This document shows positions 16,580-25,747 of a stretch of DNA of 64,000 bases, in pieces. The notes under the pieces are model-generated. The model did not search any database, was not told the origin of the DNA, and saw nothing but the letters and a program-made list of their open reading frames with translations. Every line of letters begins with the position of its first letter. The first letter of the stretch is position 1. The translations under genes and the position numbers were made by a program. The stretch lies in contig NZ_QLNP01000042.1 in the NCBI RefSeq assembly GCF_003261175.1, forward strand, positions 1 through 64,000, given 5' to 3'. The stretch is from Arthrobacter globiformis (GTDB lineage: Bacteria; Actinomycetota; Actinomycetes; Actinomycetales; Micrococcaceae).

Positions 16580-18136
16580 ATGCCGAACTATCTTTCGCCC
16601 GGTGTGTACGTAAACGAGGTCGAAGCGGGCACTCGTCCAATCGAGGGAGTCGGCACCGCCGTCGCCGCCTTCGTGGGGCTGGCCTCCAAGGGCCCTGACA
16701 ACCAGCCGACCCTGGTATCCAACTGGACGCAGTTCTCCGAGACGTTCGGGGACTTCATCCCGGGTTCCTACCTGGCCCACGCAGTGTACGGGTACTTCCT
16801 GAACGGGGGCGGGAATTGCTACGTCGTGCGGATCGGGGCGGACGGGGCGCGTGACGAAAAACCGAAACAGGCTCCGAAAGCCGTGACCGCCTCGCCGACG
16901 GCGGAACTGGGCGGATACCGGTTGACCGCCAAGTCCAACTCGGCCAACCCGAAGCCTGTCTCCGTGGAGATCGCTGACGCAGGCGGCGACAATACGCCAG
17001 AGGACCAGTTCAAGATCGTCGTCACTGTCGAGGGAAAGCCGCCGGAGGTCTGGGACAACGTCACCACCAAGCGCGGCCCCAACAACGCCGCCACGAAGGT
17101 CAGTGCGGAATCGAAGATCGTCACCATCGAGGAAGTCGCCACCGGCGGGGCCCTGGTCAAGCCGGACAAGGGCACCATCCAGCTTGTCCAGCCTGAGCCG
17201 GAACCCGAGCTGCCCAGCACCGATGAGCTGAATGCACACGATTACGTCGGCGACGCCGCCGACCGCACCGGGTTCAGCGGACTGGAGGCCATCGACGAGG
17301 TGACTATGGTTGCCGTGCCGGACCTGATGGCCGCCTATGAACAGGGCTCCATTGATGCCGAAACTCTCAAAGCCGTCCAGCTTGCGGCGATTGCGCACTG
17401 TGAGCTGATGGGGGACCGCGTCGCCATCATCGATCCGCCGCCCAATCTCAACGCCCAGCAGATCAAAGACTGGCGGATGGACGGCGGGGGCTTCGACTCG
17501 AAATTCGCGGCCCTCTACTGGCCTTGGGTGAAGGTCTTCGACCCCTCCACCGGAACGAACAGGTTCGTCCCGCCGTCGGGCCACATGGCCGGCGTCTGGG
17601 CGCGGAACGACGACACACGCGGCGTCCACAAGGCGCCCGCCAACGAGGTGATCCGCGGCGTCACCAGCCTGCAGACCCAGATCACCAAAACCGAGCAGGA
17701 ACTACTCAATCCCATCGGCGTAAACTGCATCCGCACCTTCCCCGGCCGCGGGATCCGCGTCTGGGGTGCCCGCACCCTGTCCAGCGACGCCGAATGGCGC
17801 TACCTGAACGTCCGCCGCCTCTTCAACTACCTCGAAGAGTCCATCCTGCAGGGAACCCAGTGGGCCGTCTTTGAACCGAACGATCCCGCCCTCTGGTCCC
17901 GGATCCGGCGCACCATTAGCGCCTTCCTCACCAACGAATGGCGCAAGGGGGCACTCTTCGGGCTCACCCCTGAACAGGCTTTCTACGTCAAGTGCGACTC
18001 CGAGACCAACCCGGCCGAAGGTATCGACGCCGGCCAGGTGGTCTGCCAGATCGGTGTTGCTCCGGTGAAGCCGGCCGAGTTCGTCATTTTCCAGCTGTCC
18101 CAGTTCTCGGGCGGCACCAGCCTCGTGAGCGAGTAA
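16580..18136 (+). CDS. Contractile sheath protein
   Basis: A 518-residue phage-tail-sheath family protein (Afp2-4/Pvc2-4 type). The N-terminus YLSPGVYVNEVEAGTRPIEGVGTAVAAFVG is the classic sheath opening, given here as YLSPGVYVNEVE and following residues. The C-terminal domain holds VWGARTLSSDAEWRYLNVRR, RRLFNYLEES and a typical end. The middle insertion (about 80-210) is Lys/Glu/Val-rich and probably surface exposed. It polymerises around the inner tube and contracts to drive it. GAGGAG precedes the ATG by a good distance. Only one sheath gene is present, in contrast to Afp/PVC, which have several. Confidence 0.95.
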   Translation: MPNYLSPGVYVNEVEAGTRPIEGVGTAVAAFVGLASKGPDNQPTLVSNWTQFSETFGDFIPGSYLAHAVYGYFLNGGGNCYVVRIGADGARDEKPKQAPKAVTASPTAELGGYRLTAKSNSANPKPVSVEIADAGGDNTPEDQFKIVVTVEGKPPEVWDNVTTKRGPNNAATKVSAESKIVTIEEVATGGALVKPDKGTIQLVQPEPEPELPSTDELNAHDYVGDAADRTGFSGLEAIDEVTMVAVPDLMAAYEQGSIDAETLKAVQLAAIAHCELMGDRVAIIDPPPNLNAQQIKDWRMDGGGFDSKFAALYWPWVKVFDPSTGTNRFVPPSGHMAGVWARNDDTRGVHKAPANEVIRGVTSLQTQITKTEQELLNPIGVNCIRTFPGRGIRVWGARTLSSDAEWRYLNVRRLFNYLEESILQGTQWAVFEPNDPALWSRIRRTISAFLTNEWRKGALFGLTPEQAFYVKCDSETNPAEGIDAGQVVCQIGVAPVKPAEFVIFQLSQFSGGTSLVSE

Positions 18137-18161
18137 TTCCAGTTCAAAAAGGAGCAAGACC

Positions 18162-18605
18162 ATGACCCTCGGCGATTTTGACAACTCATCAGCAAATGGA
18201 TTCACAGTCACCATTGACGGCATCGAAGTGCCGAGGGTGATCGAGGTGAGCGGCCTCAAGACCGAGGTCGACAAGATCGAGCTGAAGCAGCAGACCAAGG
18301 ACGGGAAATATGTCGTCCGCCAGCTGATCGGCCGGCCCAAGGCAGGGGAACTGACCGTCACGCGAGGTTTGACGCAAAGCAAGACCATAACTGACTGGCT
18401 CAAGACAGTGATGGAAGGCGACGTGGCCGGTGCCCGCAAGACCGCCGCCGTCGCCCTGCTCGACTACAAAGGTGAAACGCTCAAGACGTACAACTTCGTG
18501 AACTGCTGGGTGAAGAGCGTAGAGCTGAATTCGCTCAAGGCGGGCGCCACGGAACAGGCCACCGAGAAGTTCGTCATCTGCTACGACGAATCGACCATCT
18601 CATGA
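18162..18605 (+). CDS. Inner tube protein 1 (gp19/Hcp-like)
   Basis: A 147-residue tube protein of the T4 gp19-like family (Afp1/Pvc1 class). Seen: GFTVTIDGIEVPRVIEVSGL near residue 12, LTVTRGLTQSKTITDWL near residue 63, and a beta-strand C-terminal half ending KFVICYDEST. It stacks into the tube that is injected. AAGGAG precedes the ATG. Its stop overlaps the next start (ATGA), indicating coupling. A second, diverged tube protein is encoded at 22190. Confidence 0.93.
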   Translation: MTLGDFDNSSANGFTVTIDGIEVPRVIEVSGLKTEVDKIELKQQTKDGKYVVRQLIGRPKAGELTVTRGLTQSKTITDWLKTVMEGDVAGARKTAAVALLDYKGETLKTYNFVNCWVKSVELNSLKAGATEQATEKFVICYDESTIS

Positions 18606-19069
18606 TGCAACGGACACACGGTGTGGCTGTGCTGCCGGACTTGGAGGCTGACAGTCCCGGGCCCTCAAGGGCACCAGCCGGCCCGACCGACAGACAGCCG
18701 CTCCGCACCGAGTTCAACTTTGAGCTTCCCAGGGGCTACGTTGACCAGGACGGCACCGTCCACAAGACAGGCGTGATGCGCCTGGCCACCGCCAGGGACG
18801 AACTGTTGCCGCTCTACGATGCCCGGGTCCAGGAGAACGCGGCGTACACAACAGTCGTCCTCCTCGGCAGGGTCATCACCTCTCTCGGCACGCTGGGGGC
18901 CGTTACATCTGCCGTCGTGGAGAACATGTTCGCCTCCGATGTGGCCTTCCTCCAGGATTTCTACAGCAGGATCAACGCGGAGGGCCACACACGGATCGCC
19001 GTGAGCTGCCCCGAGTGCTCCCACCGCTTCACCGCCGACCTCGCTGGTGGCCGCCTGGGGGAATCATGA
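18602..19069 (+). CDS. eCIS-conserved small protein with a CxxC site
   Basis: A 155-residue protein overlapping the tube gene by 4 bases and the next gene by 4 bases. The N-terminal 35 residues are Pro-rich. A FNFELPRGYVDQDGTVHK segment and an alpha-helical middle (TTVVLLGRVITSLG) resemble tail-assembly or baseplate accessory proteins, and the end has CPEC with a nearby His that might bind zinc. No enzyme motif is seen. Its fixed place between tube and baseplate genes suggests a chaperone or adaptor role in assembly. Homology is judged from position and general look only. Confidence 0.65.
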   Translation: MMQRTHGVAVLPDLEADSPGPSRAPAGPTDRQPLRTEFNFELPRGYVDQDGTVHKTGVMRLATARDELLPLYDARVQENAAYTTVVLLGRVITSLGTLGAVTSAVVENMFASDVAFLQDFYSRINAEGHTRIAVSCPECSHRFTADLAGGRLGES

Positions 19070-19224
19070 CGTACGCGGCGGACCGGATCTATGAGGAGGT
19101 GTCCTACGTGGCCTATCACTTCCACTGGCCCCTTGACGACATCCTGGATCTGGAACACGGCCAGCGGCTCCGCTATGTCCGGGAAATCGCGGGAATCAAC
19201 ACCCGGCTTTCGCAGGAGCGCTGA
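19066..19224 (+). CDS. 52-residue DUF6760-like eCIS protein
   Basis: Very small acidic/aromatic protein starting MTYAADRIYEEVSYVAYHF, within the size and type of small eCIS proteins annotated as DUF6760. Its ATG overlaps the stop of the previous gene (ATGA), and only 3 bases separate its stop from the next start, so it is translated as part of the coupled set. Function unknown; it is probably a small structural or chaperone subunit. The reading start at 19066 is preferred over an upstream extension that merely overlaps the previous gene. Confidence 0.7.
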   Translation: MTYAADRIYEEVSYVAYHFHWPLDDILDLEHGQRLRYVREIAGINTRLSQER

Positions 19225-19227
19225 ACC

Positions 19228-22182
19228 GTGCGGTGGCCCTGGCAACGCGAGCGCTCCGAAGCCGGTCCCCGCACGTCCGTGTCCGAGCCGGCACCGCCAC
19301 CGGCAGTACAGCCGCTTCCGGTACCGCCCGCCGGCTGGGCCTTCCTGCCTCCGCTCCAGCACACGATCCGCCCCATGGAATTGGCACACGGTCCCGAACG
19401 CTTTGCCGGCTCGCTCGCGGCATGGACTAACCCCTCCTTTACCGGAGCTATGAGTCATCTGGTCACGGCAGACGCACCGCCGGGGGTGATAGACGTCGAC
19501 GGCGGCGGCACGGCAGGCGGGGAAGCCTATAGTTCGATGCCGCCGGAGATGACTCTGCTCGTTCCCCCCGCGCGTTCACGCCCGGGGGGCGGAATTACGA
19601 CGGCGGTGCAGCGCACCACGGCGGCTACGGACGCCCCAGCCGGGGCTGATGCGGCTGCCCCCGCGGCCCCGGCACCCGCACCGGTCGACCTTGACGTGTC
19701 CAACGCTGAACTGCGTCCCGCCCTGCGGGCGGAGTCCGATGCCGGGCCGGCACCGGAATTGGCCGTCGACGACGGCGGGCAGCTGGCAGGGGAATGGCCC
19801 GTCCCAGATCAACCGGCGGCATTGGTGCAGAGGGCTACTGCCCCCACCCAGGTCCCGCCTGCGCACGGCGTCCAAGTTCGGGGCGGCGACACCAAAGACC
19901 CCGTGCTTCCGCTGGCGGTTACGGAGGCGGCCATTCCCGGCGCAGAATTGGCAGCCGAACAACGGATTGCCGACTGGGACATACCCGCATCTCTCAGCAC
20001 CGGCTGGGACATCGCGCCTCCGCTCCGGCCAAACTCCGGGGACAGCGCCTCGGATGGAAGTGCCACATACGTGTCCCTGCCTGTCCCGCCTGCCGTCCAA
20101 CGCGCCGCCGAGGACAGTCCCACCGAACGGACTTCGCTCCCGGTACCGCTGCCGCCTGTGTATCCGAGCCGGCTAGGACTGGGGCGACCCCTGTCGTTCT
20201 CGCCGCCTGAATCCTCTGACATGCCCACGCCCCCGGCTCGATTCGGTCAGGATTCCGTCTTGCCGGTGCAGCGGACGCTCGGTCCGGCAGAGGCAGCACC
20301 TGTCCAGCGGAGGCTGGACCCGGGGGAGTCCGCTGCAGGTTCGGGCGGGGGTTCAGCCGCTGAAGCACAGGTGACACAGGACGTCCGTCCGTCTGAAGCA
20401 AGGAATTCGCGTGAGAGCCAGTCATCAGAAAGTGGCATCGGTGGCTTTGACGACGGTGCGGACCCCAGCGCCGGCGTCGGCGCAGTGGCCCACGCAGTTG
20501 CCGTGACCCCGGCCCAAACTGGCGAGGAAGTCTCCCGCCCTGACGAAAATACTGCGACCGAGGCCCCTGGGATACTGCAACGGTCGCAGCAGGCGCCCGG
20601 AGAAGAGTCGTCGGCCCAGCTGATCTCGGACGCCTGGCCTCATTCGTCGGTGTCTCCGTCAGGAGAACCCGGGTTGGAGCGTCTTCCCTTCCAGCGCTCT
20701 TCCTCGGATGGCGCTGCTGACCTTCCTGTCGTGTCCCGGCTGACGTCTCATGGACAGGCGCAACACAACAGCCAGGACGGTGGCCCGCAGACGGGCGGCT
20801 CAGACACAATCGGCCTGGAGGCAGGCGGATCAGACCACAAGGAAGCGGCTGCCGCACTGCTCCAGCCTGACGACCCGCTCGGTGACGTGCGCGACGGCTC
20901 ACCACGTCCGCTGGCAAGCCCGGCGGAAACGGGGAGCATCTCCTTGTCCGCTCCTGACGAGGCGCCCGCCCTGAGCCGCAGTCTTCTCGGCGAAGCCGGG
21001 TCTTCCGGGCAGCCCACGCCAAGCGGTGAACCATCCGGATTAGGGATTTCTCTTCAAAGATTTGACTACGGGCAGACGGATCCAGCGCCGTTGCAGGCCG
21101 GCACAGGCCTGCCGGGGCCGGTCGCTGGTCACGGCACTCCTCAAGCACCAGCCGGAGCTTCACAGCCCCCCGGTGCATGGGTCGCACCGATGCCCGCGGT
21201 GGCGTCGGCCGGGACGGTTCAGCGTGCCAAGCAGGCAACTGGCGCTGCGCGCACGATGTCCGCCGCTCGCGTTTCCAGGCCACTGGCCAGTGGTTTGACG
21301 GCCGCAGTCTGGCAGCGCATGGCAACAATCCCTGCGGCCGTTCAGAAGCCTGCGGCGCCGACCGTTCCGCTCGCCCCACCGGGGCATACCGCCCCGAGCG
21401 CTCTTACGGGTCACCGCGATGATGCGACGGATGGCTCAACCGCCGGCAGTGCCATGGCGGACGGCCGTGTCAGTGAGCCGGAACCGATGCCCGTTGCCTC
21501 CCCCCACGACTCGGACACTGGCTACCAGCCCGGGGACAGTGTTCTTGCTGACCTTGGGCGCACCGAAGTGCCGCCGTTGGGGGCCTTGAGGGAAATGCCT
21601 GGGCCAGGTGACGCCGTCGGGAGTGTTATCCAGCGAATCCAGGCCCTGCCTGTTCAGTCCCTTCAGCGCACGGTGGACCTCACCGGAGCCGTTCCGGCCC
21701 GCGCAGGCCACTCACCTTCGCCGCATTATCTTCGCGGAACCTCCGGCGACGGCGTCGCGGATCCACCAACCCAGGACCCTGTCGTTCTGGCGCTCGCCGC
21801 CCCGGTTCCGCGAACAGGCGGGCCGCCGGGTCATGCGGACGGTTCCAGCGACAATGTCCAGCGGCTCAGTGTTCCCGAGACGCCCGAAGCCGAGCCCCCG
21901 ACTGCAACCGCGCAGGTAGCCACGCCGCCTGGGTTTTTCGCTCCCTCTTCCCCCGCGGAGGCCGGCAACCAAGCGCCTCCGGGAGACACCGCGCTCCCCG
22001 AACAGGCAGCCCCTACGGCAACCGAACGGCCGACGGCGGGAGCGCCCGGTCCGCTGGGAGCCGCAACCCCGGACCAGCTCGAGGAGTTGGCAAAACGGCT
22101 GGCCGGGCCCCTGATCCGCCGCATCAAAGCCGAGATGCTGTTAGACCGCGAGCGCCGCGGACTGCGCACCGATTCGAATTGA
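19228..22182 (+). CDS. 984-residue Pro/Ala-rich eCIS protein with repeated (V/L)QR motifs
   Basis: Starts at a GTG with AGGAGCG upstream, 3 bases after the previous gene. The first about 65 residues look ordered (MRWPWQRERSE; LAHGPERFAGSLAAWTNPSF). The next about 850 are low-complexity Pro/Ala/Gly/Ser/Glu, predicted disordered, with thirteen hydrophobic-QR motifs (seven VQR, three LQR, one each FQR, WQR, IQR). The last about 40 residues form a charged helix, LEELAKRLAGPLIRRIKAEM, that looks like the conserved end. It sits between the two tube genes. It may be a length-control scaffold, a cargo carrier or a protease substrate. I do not recognise a catalytic domain. Confidence 0.7.
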   Translation: MRWPWQRERSEAGPRTSVSEPAPPPAVQPLPVPPAGWAFLPPLQHTIRPMELAHGPERFAGSLAAWTNPSFTGAMSHLVTADAPPGVIDVDGGGTAGGEAYSSMPPEMTLLVPPARSRPGGGITTAVQRTTAATDAPAGADAAAPAAPAPAPVDLDVSNAELRPALRAESDAGPAPELAVDDGGQLAGEWPVPDQPAALVQRATAPTQVPPAHGVQVRGGDTKDPVLPLAVTEAAIPGAELAAEQRIADWDIPASLSTGWDIAPPLRPNSGDSASDGSATYVSLPVPPAVQRAAEDSPTERTSLPVPLPPVYPSRLGLGRPLSFSPPESSDMPTPPARFGQDSVLPVQRTLGPAEAAPVQRRLDPGESAAGSGGGSAAEAQVTQDVRPSEARNSRESQSSESGIGGFDDGADPSAGVGAVAHAVAVTPAQTGEEVSRPDENTATEAPGILQRSQQAPGEESSAQLISDAWPHSSVSPSGEPGLERLPFQRSSSDGAADLPVVSRLTSHGQAQHNSQDGGPQTGGSDTIGLEAGGSDHKEAAAALLQPDDPLGDVRDGSPRPLASPAETGSISLSAPDEAPALSRSLLGEAGSSGQPTPSGEPSGLGISLQRFDYGQTDPAPLQAGTGLPGPVAGHGTPQAPAGASQPPGAWVAPMPAVASAGTVQRAKQATGAARTMSAARVSRPLASGLTAAVWQRMATIPAAVQKPAAPTVPLAPPGHTAPSALTGHRDDATDGSTAGSAMADGRVSEPEPMPVASPHDSDTGYQPGDSVLADLGRTEVPPLGALREMPGPGDAVGSVIQRIQALPVQSLQRTVDLTGAVPARAGHSPSPHYLRGTSGDGVADPPTQDPVVLALAAPVPRTGGPPGHADGSSDNVQRLSVPETPEAEPPTATAQVATPPGFFAPSSPAEAGNQAPPGDTALPEQAAPTATERPTAGAPGPLGAATPDQLEELAKRLAGPLIRRIKAEMLLDRERRGLRTDSN

Positions 22183-22189
22183 GGAAGAC

Positions 22190-22624
22190 ATGCTGGAGGA
22201 CGTCGCCACTGCTGTCAGCGTCCAATACGTCGTCGCCCTGGACAACGCGGACCTGGGGACCTTTTCCACGTGCGAGGGCCTGGGCTGCGAAGTGGTCATG
22301 GAAACCCGGGAAGAGGGCGGTAACAACTCGTTTATCTGGCAGCTCCCCACCCGTCTCAAGTATCCGAACATCACCCTGACCCGGCCTTTGGGGAAGGACA
22401 CAGAGAAGATCGCCAAGTGGTTCGCAGGCATGGCGACCGGATACACCCGCTGCACCGGCGTCATCCAGGCAATGACCGCCAACGGCACGAAAATTGCCGG
22501 GTGGGAACTCTACGACGTCGTTCCCGTCCGGTGGAAGGGTCCCTCCTTCAACCCCGACCAGCCGAAAGTCATTATGGAAACCCTGGAAATCGCCCACCAC
22601 GGATTCGTCGCGAAGCTTGGCTGA
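22190..22624 (+). CDS. Inner tube protein 2 / baseplate tube initiator (gp19-like)
   Basis: A 144-residue tube-family protein, opening AVSVQYVVALDNADLGTFSTCEGLG and then ITLTRPLGKDTEKIAKWF. In Afp/PVC particles a second tube-like protein (Pvc5/Afp5 class) joins the main tube to the spike-baseplate complex, and its place here just before the LysM and VgrG genes fits. GAGGAAG precedes the ATG. It is clearly diverged from the tube protein at 18162. Confidence 0.9.
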   Translation: MLEDVATAVSVQYVVALDNADLGTFSTCEGLGCEVVMETREEGGNNSFIWQLPTRLKYPNITLTRPLGKDTEKIAKWFAGMATGYTRCTGVIQAMTANGTKIAGWELYDVVPVRWKGPSFNPDQPKVIMETLEIAHHGFVAKLG

Positions 22625-22638
22625 CGAAGGAGCATGAC

Positions 22639-23484
22639 GTGACCACAGTTGCAGGCCCGGCGCCAGCCAGGGGACCCGCCGGAGGCACTAGTCCGGCGGC
22701 GGCTGCCGCTGCCGGAGGCTCGGCAGGACGTGGCGGAGAAAAGGCGCTTGAACTTTCGCACGCGTACCTGGAGCTCTTCGAGCCGTCCATTGACGGATCA
22801 CTGGACAAACCGGGCCCGCGATTCGGTCAGATTGATTTCCAGTTCAACCCCAAAGAACTCACCATGGGCAAGTCAGCCTCCTGGGCCAGGCAAACGGCCA
22901 AGGGCAACGGAAAAGCGGGCCCGCCGCAGTACAAGGGCCCGATGCCCTCCAAGCTGTCCCTGGAGATGTTCTTTGACGCCTCCGGGAAGCAGGACGACGC
23001 GGTGGTCCAGCGTGTCAAGGCGCTGTTCGACTGCTGTACACCCACCGAAGCTTCGCTGAAGCAGCACAAGGGTTCACCACCGTGGGTGATGTTCCGGTGG
23101 GGCGAACTCACCGGCTTCCATGCGTATATATCCAGTGTGCAGGTCAAATACACGCTCTTCACCGCCGCCGGGCTGCCGGTCCGGGCCACCTGTACTGTCA
23201 CCCTGGAGGAAATTGCCGGCCCGCCGCCCAAGCAGAACCCGAGTTCCGGCGGCGTAGTGCCACGGCGCGTCCACGTGCTGGTGGAGGGGGAAAGCTTGGC
23301 GGGCATTGCCTACCGCGAATACGGCGATCCATCCCTGTGGCGGGCGGTCGCAGCGGCGAACGGGATCGACAATCCGATGCACCTCCGCCCCGGCAGTTCA
23401 GTGCTGCTGCCGGCCGTGGATGAGCTAACGTCCGGGACGCCGGCGAACGGCGGCCGGATGCGGGAGGTGGTCCGTGGCGCATAG
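22639..23484 (+). CDS. LysM-domain baseplate/tube-spike adaptor (Pvc7/Afp7-like)
   Basis: A 281-residue protein from GTG 22639, with GAAGGAG upstream; the longer open frame overlaps the tube gene and is rejected. After a Gly/Ala-rich start, residues about 40-190 are the CIS tube-adaptor domain (IDFQFNPKELTMGKSASWAR; KLSLEMFFDAS). Residues about 215-265 are a LysM-like module (VHVLVEGESLAGIAYREYGD, WRAVAAANGI, LRPGSSVLLP). In contractile systems this protein connects tube and spike; the LysM here probably acts as a structural clip and not in wall binding. It overlaps the VgrG gene by 11 bases. Confidence 0.9.
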   Translation: MTTVAGPAPARGPAGGTSPAAAAAAGGSAGRGGEKALELSHAYLELFEPSIDGSLDKPGPRFGQIDFQFNPKELTMGKSASWARQTAKGNGKAGPPQYKGPMPSKLSLEMFFDASGKQDDAVVQRVKALFDCCTPTEASLKQHKGSPPWVMFRWGELTGFHAYISSVQVKYTLFTAAGLPVRATCTVTLEEIAGPPPKQNPSSGGVVPRRVHVLVEGESLAGIAYREYGDPSLWRAVAAANGIDNPMHLRPGSSVLLPAVDELTSGTPANGGRMREVVRGA

Positions 23485-25294
23485 CGAGGAGTTCAGCAAC
23501 ATGCTGCTGGTGGAGGTGGCCGGCAGGCCGCTTCCGCCGGAGATTGCCGCACGGCTTGTGGCCGGTTATGTCGATGACAGCAGCAACGTCCCGGACCTCT
23601 TCCTGCTCCGGTTCACCGATGAATTTTCGACCGTACTGGAGAAGGGCGGCTTCAGCATTGGTGCACCCGTGAAACTGTCCGTACAGCAGAGCGGCCCTGG
23701 TGGTCCTGTGCCGCTGCTGGACGGTGAAGTGACTGCACTGGAGACCGAGATGGACCACGAAGGCCTCCACACGATCGTCCGGGGCCTGGACCACTCCCAC
23801 CGACTGTTCCGGGGGCGGCGCGTTGAAGCGTACCTGCAGAGCACGGCCGCAGACATCGTCCGGCGGGTGGCCCAGCGCGCGGGAATCAAGGCGGGCACGA
23901 TCGCCGGGAAGGGCCCTGTCCTGCAACACGTGGCACAGGACGGCATCAGCGACTGGGACTTCTTGCACCGGCTCGCCGTCGAATCCGGAGTGGTCCTTTC
24001 CGTGTCCGGCGGTGAACTGCACTTCACGGCGTCGACGGACTCGGGCACGGCGCCGGCCGGTACGGCCGGCGCAAAGGAGGACCCGCTGGTCCTTGAGCGG
24101 GGCATGAACCTGGTGGCATTGCGCGGTACAGTCACCTCCGCGGACCAGGTACCGGATGTGGAGGTGCGCGGCTGGGATGTCGCCGCAAAGAAGGCCATCG
24201 TGGCCGTTGCACAGGCGCAGACGCGCAGTGCCAAACTGCCGGAGGTGGACCCGGCCGCCCTCGCGAAGAAGTTCGGAAGCCCCCGGTACGTTGCTCCTCC
24301 CACGGCCTTTGAGCAGGCTGCACAGTGCGACGCTGCCGCAGCCTCCATCGCCTCACGCCTCGGCGGCGCCTTTGCGGAACTGGAAGGCCTCGCCCGCGGC
24401 AACCCCAAGCTGCGGGCAGGCACCGCCGTTGTGCTCAAGGGGGCCGGCAAACCCTTCGACGGGCAATATACGCTCAGCTCATCGCGCCACGAGTTCAGCC
24501 CCGATACCGGCTACCTCACAACCTTTACCGTCAGCCACGAATCCGAGCGCTCTCTCTACGGGGTAGCCGCCGGCGGAAACAGCCGCGGGGCCGTGCCGGC
24601 GGTGGTCAATGCCGTCGTTACGGCGGCAAAGGACCCGGAGAACCGAGGCAGGGTCAAGGTGAAGTTCCCGGTGCTGTCCGACAACTACGAAAGCTGGTGG
24701 GCGCGCACAGTCCAGGCCGGGGCGGGGGCCAGCCGGGGCGCCGTCGTCCTCCCTGAAGTGGGGGACGAGGTTCTGGTGGCCTTCGGCCACGGCAGCTTCC
24801 AGCAGCCATTCGTGCTCGGCGGCCTGTACAACGGCCAGGACCAGCCGGACAAACCCTGGGCAGACCACGTGGGCTCGACTGACGGCGCCGTTACACGGCG
24901 TGCCTTCGTCTCGCGCACCGGAATGCTCGTCGAGTTCCTCGAAACCCCCGACGGCGAACAGGTCACGGTGAGTACGAGCGGCGGCAAGCAGAAGATCTCA
25001 CTCGTCCAGAAACCGGACGCGGCAGTCGAGATCCTCTCTGAAGGGCCGGTAAACGTCACAGCCAGGAAGGACGTTGCCGTAACGACGTCGACGGGCCAGG
25101 TGACCATCAAAGGCAAGAAAGTGTCGGTGGAAGCCCTCTCGGAACTTGAGCTGAAGGGCGCGACGGTGAAGATCTCCGGCAGTGCGTCGGCCGAACTGAA
25201 AGCTCCGGGCGTCAAGGTGGCGGGGGACGCTACGGCGGAACTCTCCGGCGGGGCAACAACCACCGTCAAGGGCGGCTTGGTCCGCATCAACTGA
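23474..25294 (+). CDS. VgrG-like spike protein (Pvc8/Afp8-like)
   Basis: A 606-residue protein from GTG 23474 after GGGAGGTGG. The gp27-like hub occupies about 1-360 (late-control-D type: DGISDWDFLHRLAVESG). The OB-fold gp5 domain lies at about 375-460 (NRGRVKVKFPVL; GDEVLVAFGHG; PFVLGGLYNG). The C-terminal Val/Lys/Thr repeats (about 500-606) should form the trimeric beta-helix needle. It forms the central spike beneath the PAAR tip. No extra catalytic domain is fused, so cargo is probably carried in the tube lumen. Confidence 0.94.
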   Translation: MAHSEEFSNMLLVEVAGRPLPPEIAARLVAGYVDDSSNVPDLFLLRFTDEFSTVLEKGGFSIGAPVKLSVQQSGPGGPVPLLDGEVTALETEMDHEGLHTIVRGLDHSHRLFRGRRVEAYLQSTAADIVRRVAQRAGIKAGTIAGKGPVLQHVAQDGISDWDFLHRLAVESGVVLSVSGGELHFTASTDSGTAPAGTAGAKEDPLVLERGMNLVALRGTVTSADQVPDVEVRGWDVAAKKAIVAVAQAQTRSAKLPEVDPAALAKKFGSPRYVAPPTAFEQAAQCDAAAASIASRLGGAFAELEGLARGNPKLRAGTAVVLKGAGKPFDGQYTLSSSRHEFSPDTGYLTTFTVSHESERSLYGVAAGGNSRGAVPAVVNAVVTAAKDPENRGRVKVKFPVLSDNYESWWARTVQAGAGASRGAVVLPEVGDEVLVAFGHGSFQQPFVLGGLYNGQDQPDKPWADHVGSTDGAVTRRAFVSRTGMLVEFLETPDGEQVTVSTSGGKQKISLVQKPDAAVEILSEGPVNVTARKDVAVTTSTGQVTIKGKKVSVEALSELELKGATVKISGSASAELKAPGVKVAGDATAELSGGATTTVKGGLVRIN

Positions 25295-25333
25295 GTCCGG
25301 CCCAAGGTTCGGACAACGAGAGGAGGCAGCGCG

Positions 25334-25747
25334 GTGGGGCAGGAGTTCATAGGCGCCGGGTGGGCTTTTCCCCTGCGGACGGACCGGACCGGCAGCATTG
25401 CTTTGGTCCGGGATCAGCGGGAAATCGAGGAGAGCATCCATCTCATCCTGGCAACGTCGCCGGGAGAGCGGCCGATGCGGCCGGAGTTCGGCTGCTCTGT
25501 CCATGACTACGTCTTCGCGCCCGCCAATGCGGCAACGGCGGGGGACATCGCCTACGCGGTGCGCGTGGCCCTGGACCGTTGGGAGCCCCGGATCACGCTG
25601 GAAAATGTGGCAGTCAACTTCGACGGCGTGGATGCCGGCCTGCTCCTCATCGATGTGCAGTACACGATCAGGGGCACCAACGACCCCCGGAACCTGGTCT
25701 TTCCGTTCTATGTCATTCCGCGTAACGGCGAGGAGGCCGCTTACTAA
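25334..25747 (+). CDS. gp25-like baseplate wedge protein (Pvc9/Afp9-like)
   Basis: A 137-residue GPW/gp25 family protein starting at GTG 25334 after GAGGAGG. The sheath-initiator signature is present: IEESIHLILATSPGERPMRPEFGC near residue 30, with the key Arg-Pro pair in ERPMRPEFG. It nucleates the first sheath ring at the baseplate. Stop and next start share a base (TAATG), so translation is coupled to the baseplate J gene. Confidence 0.94.
   Translation: MGQEFIGAGWAFPLRTDRTGSIALVRDQREIEESIHLILATSPGERPMRPEFGCSVHDYVFAPANAATAGDIAYAVRVALDRWEPRITLENVAVNFDGVDAGLLLIDVQYTIRGTNDPRNLVFPFYVIPRNGEEAAY

Noticed and set aside
16391-17629. 412-residue minus-strand open frame
   Set aside because: Antisense to the sheath gene; its start lies mid-gene and it has no domain. 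It was considered as an immunity gene for the toxin-like protein but rejected for these reasons.
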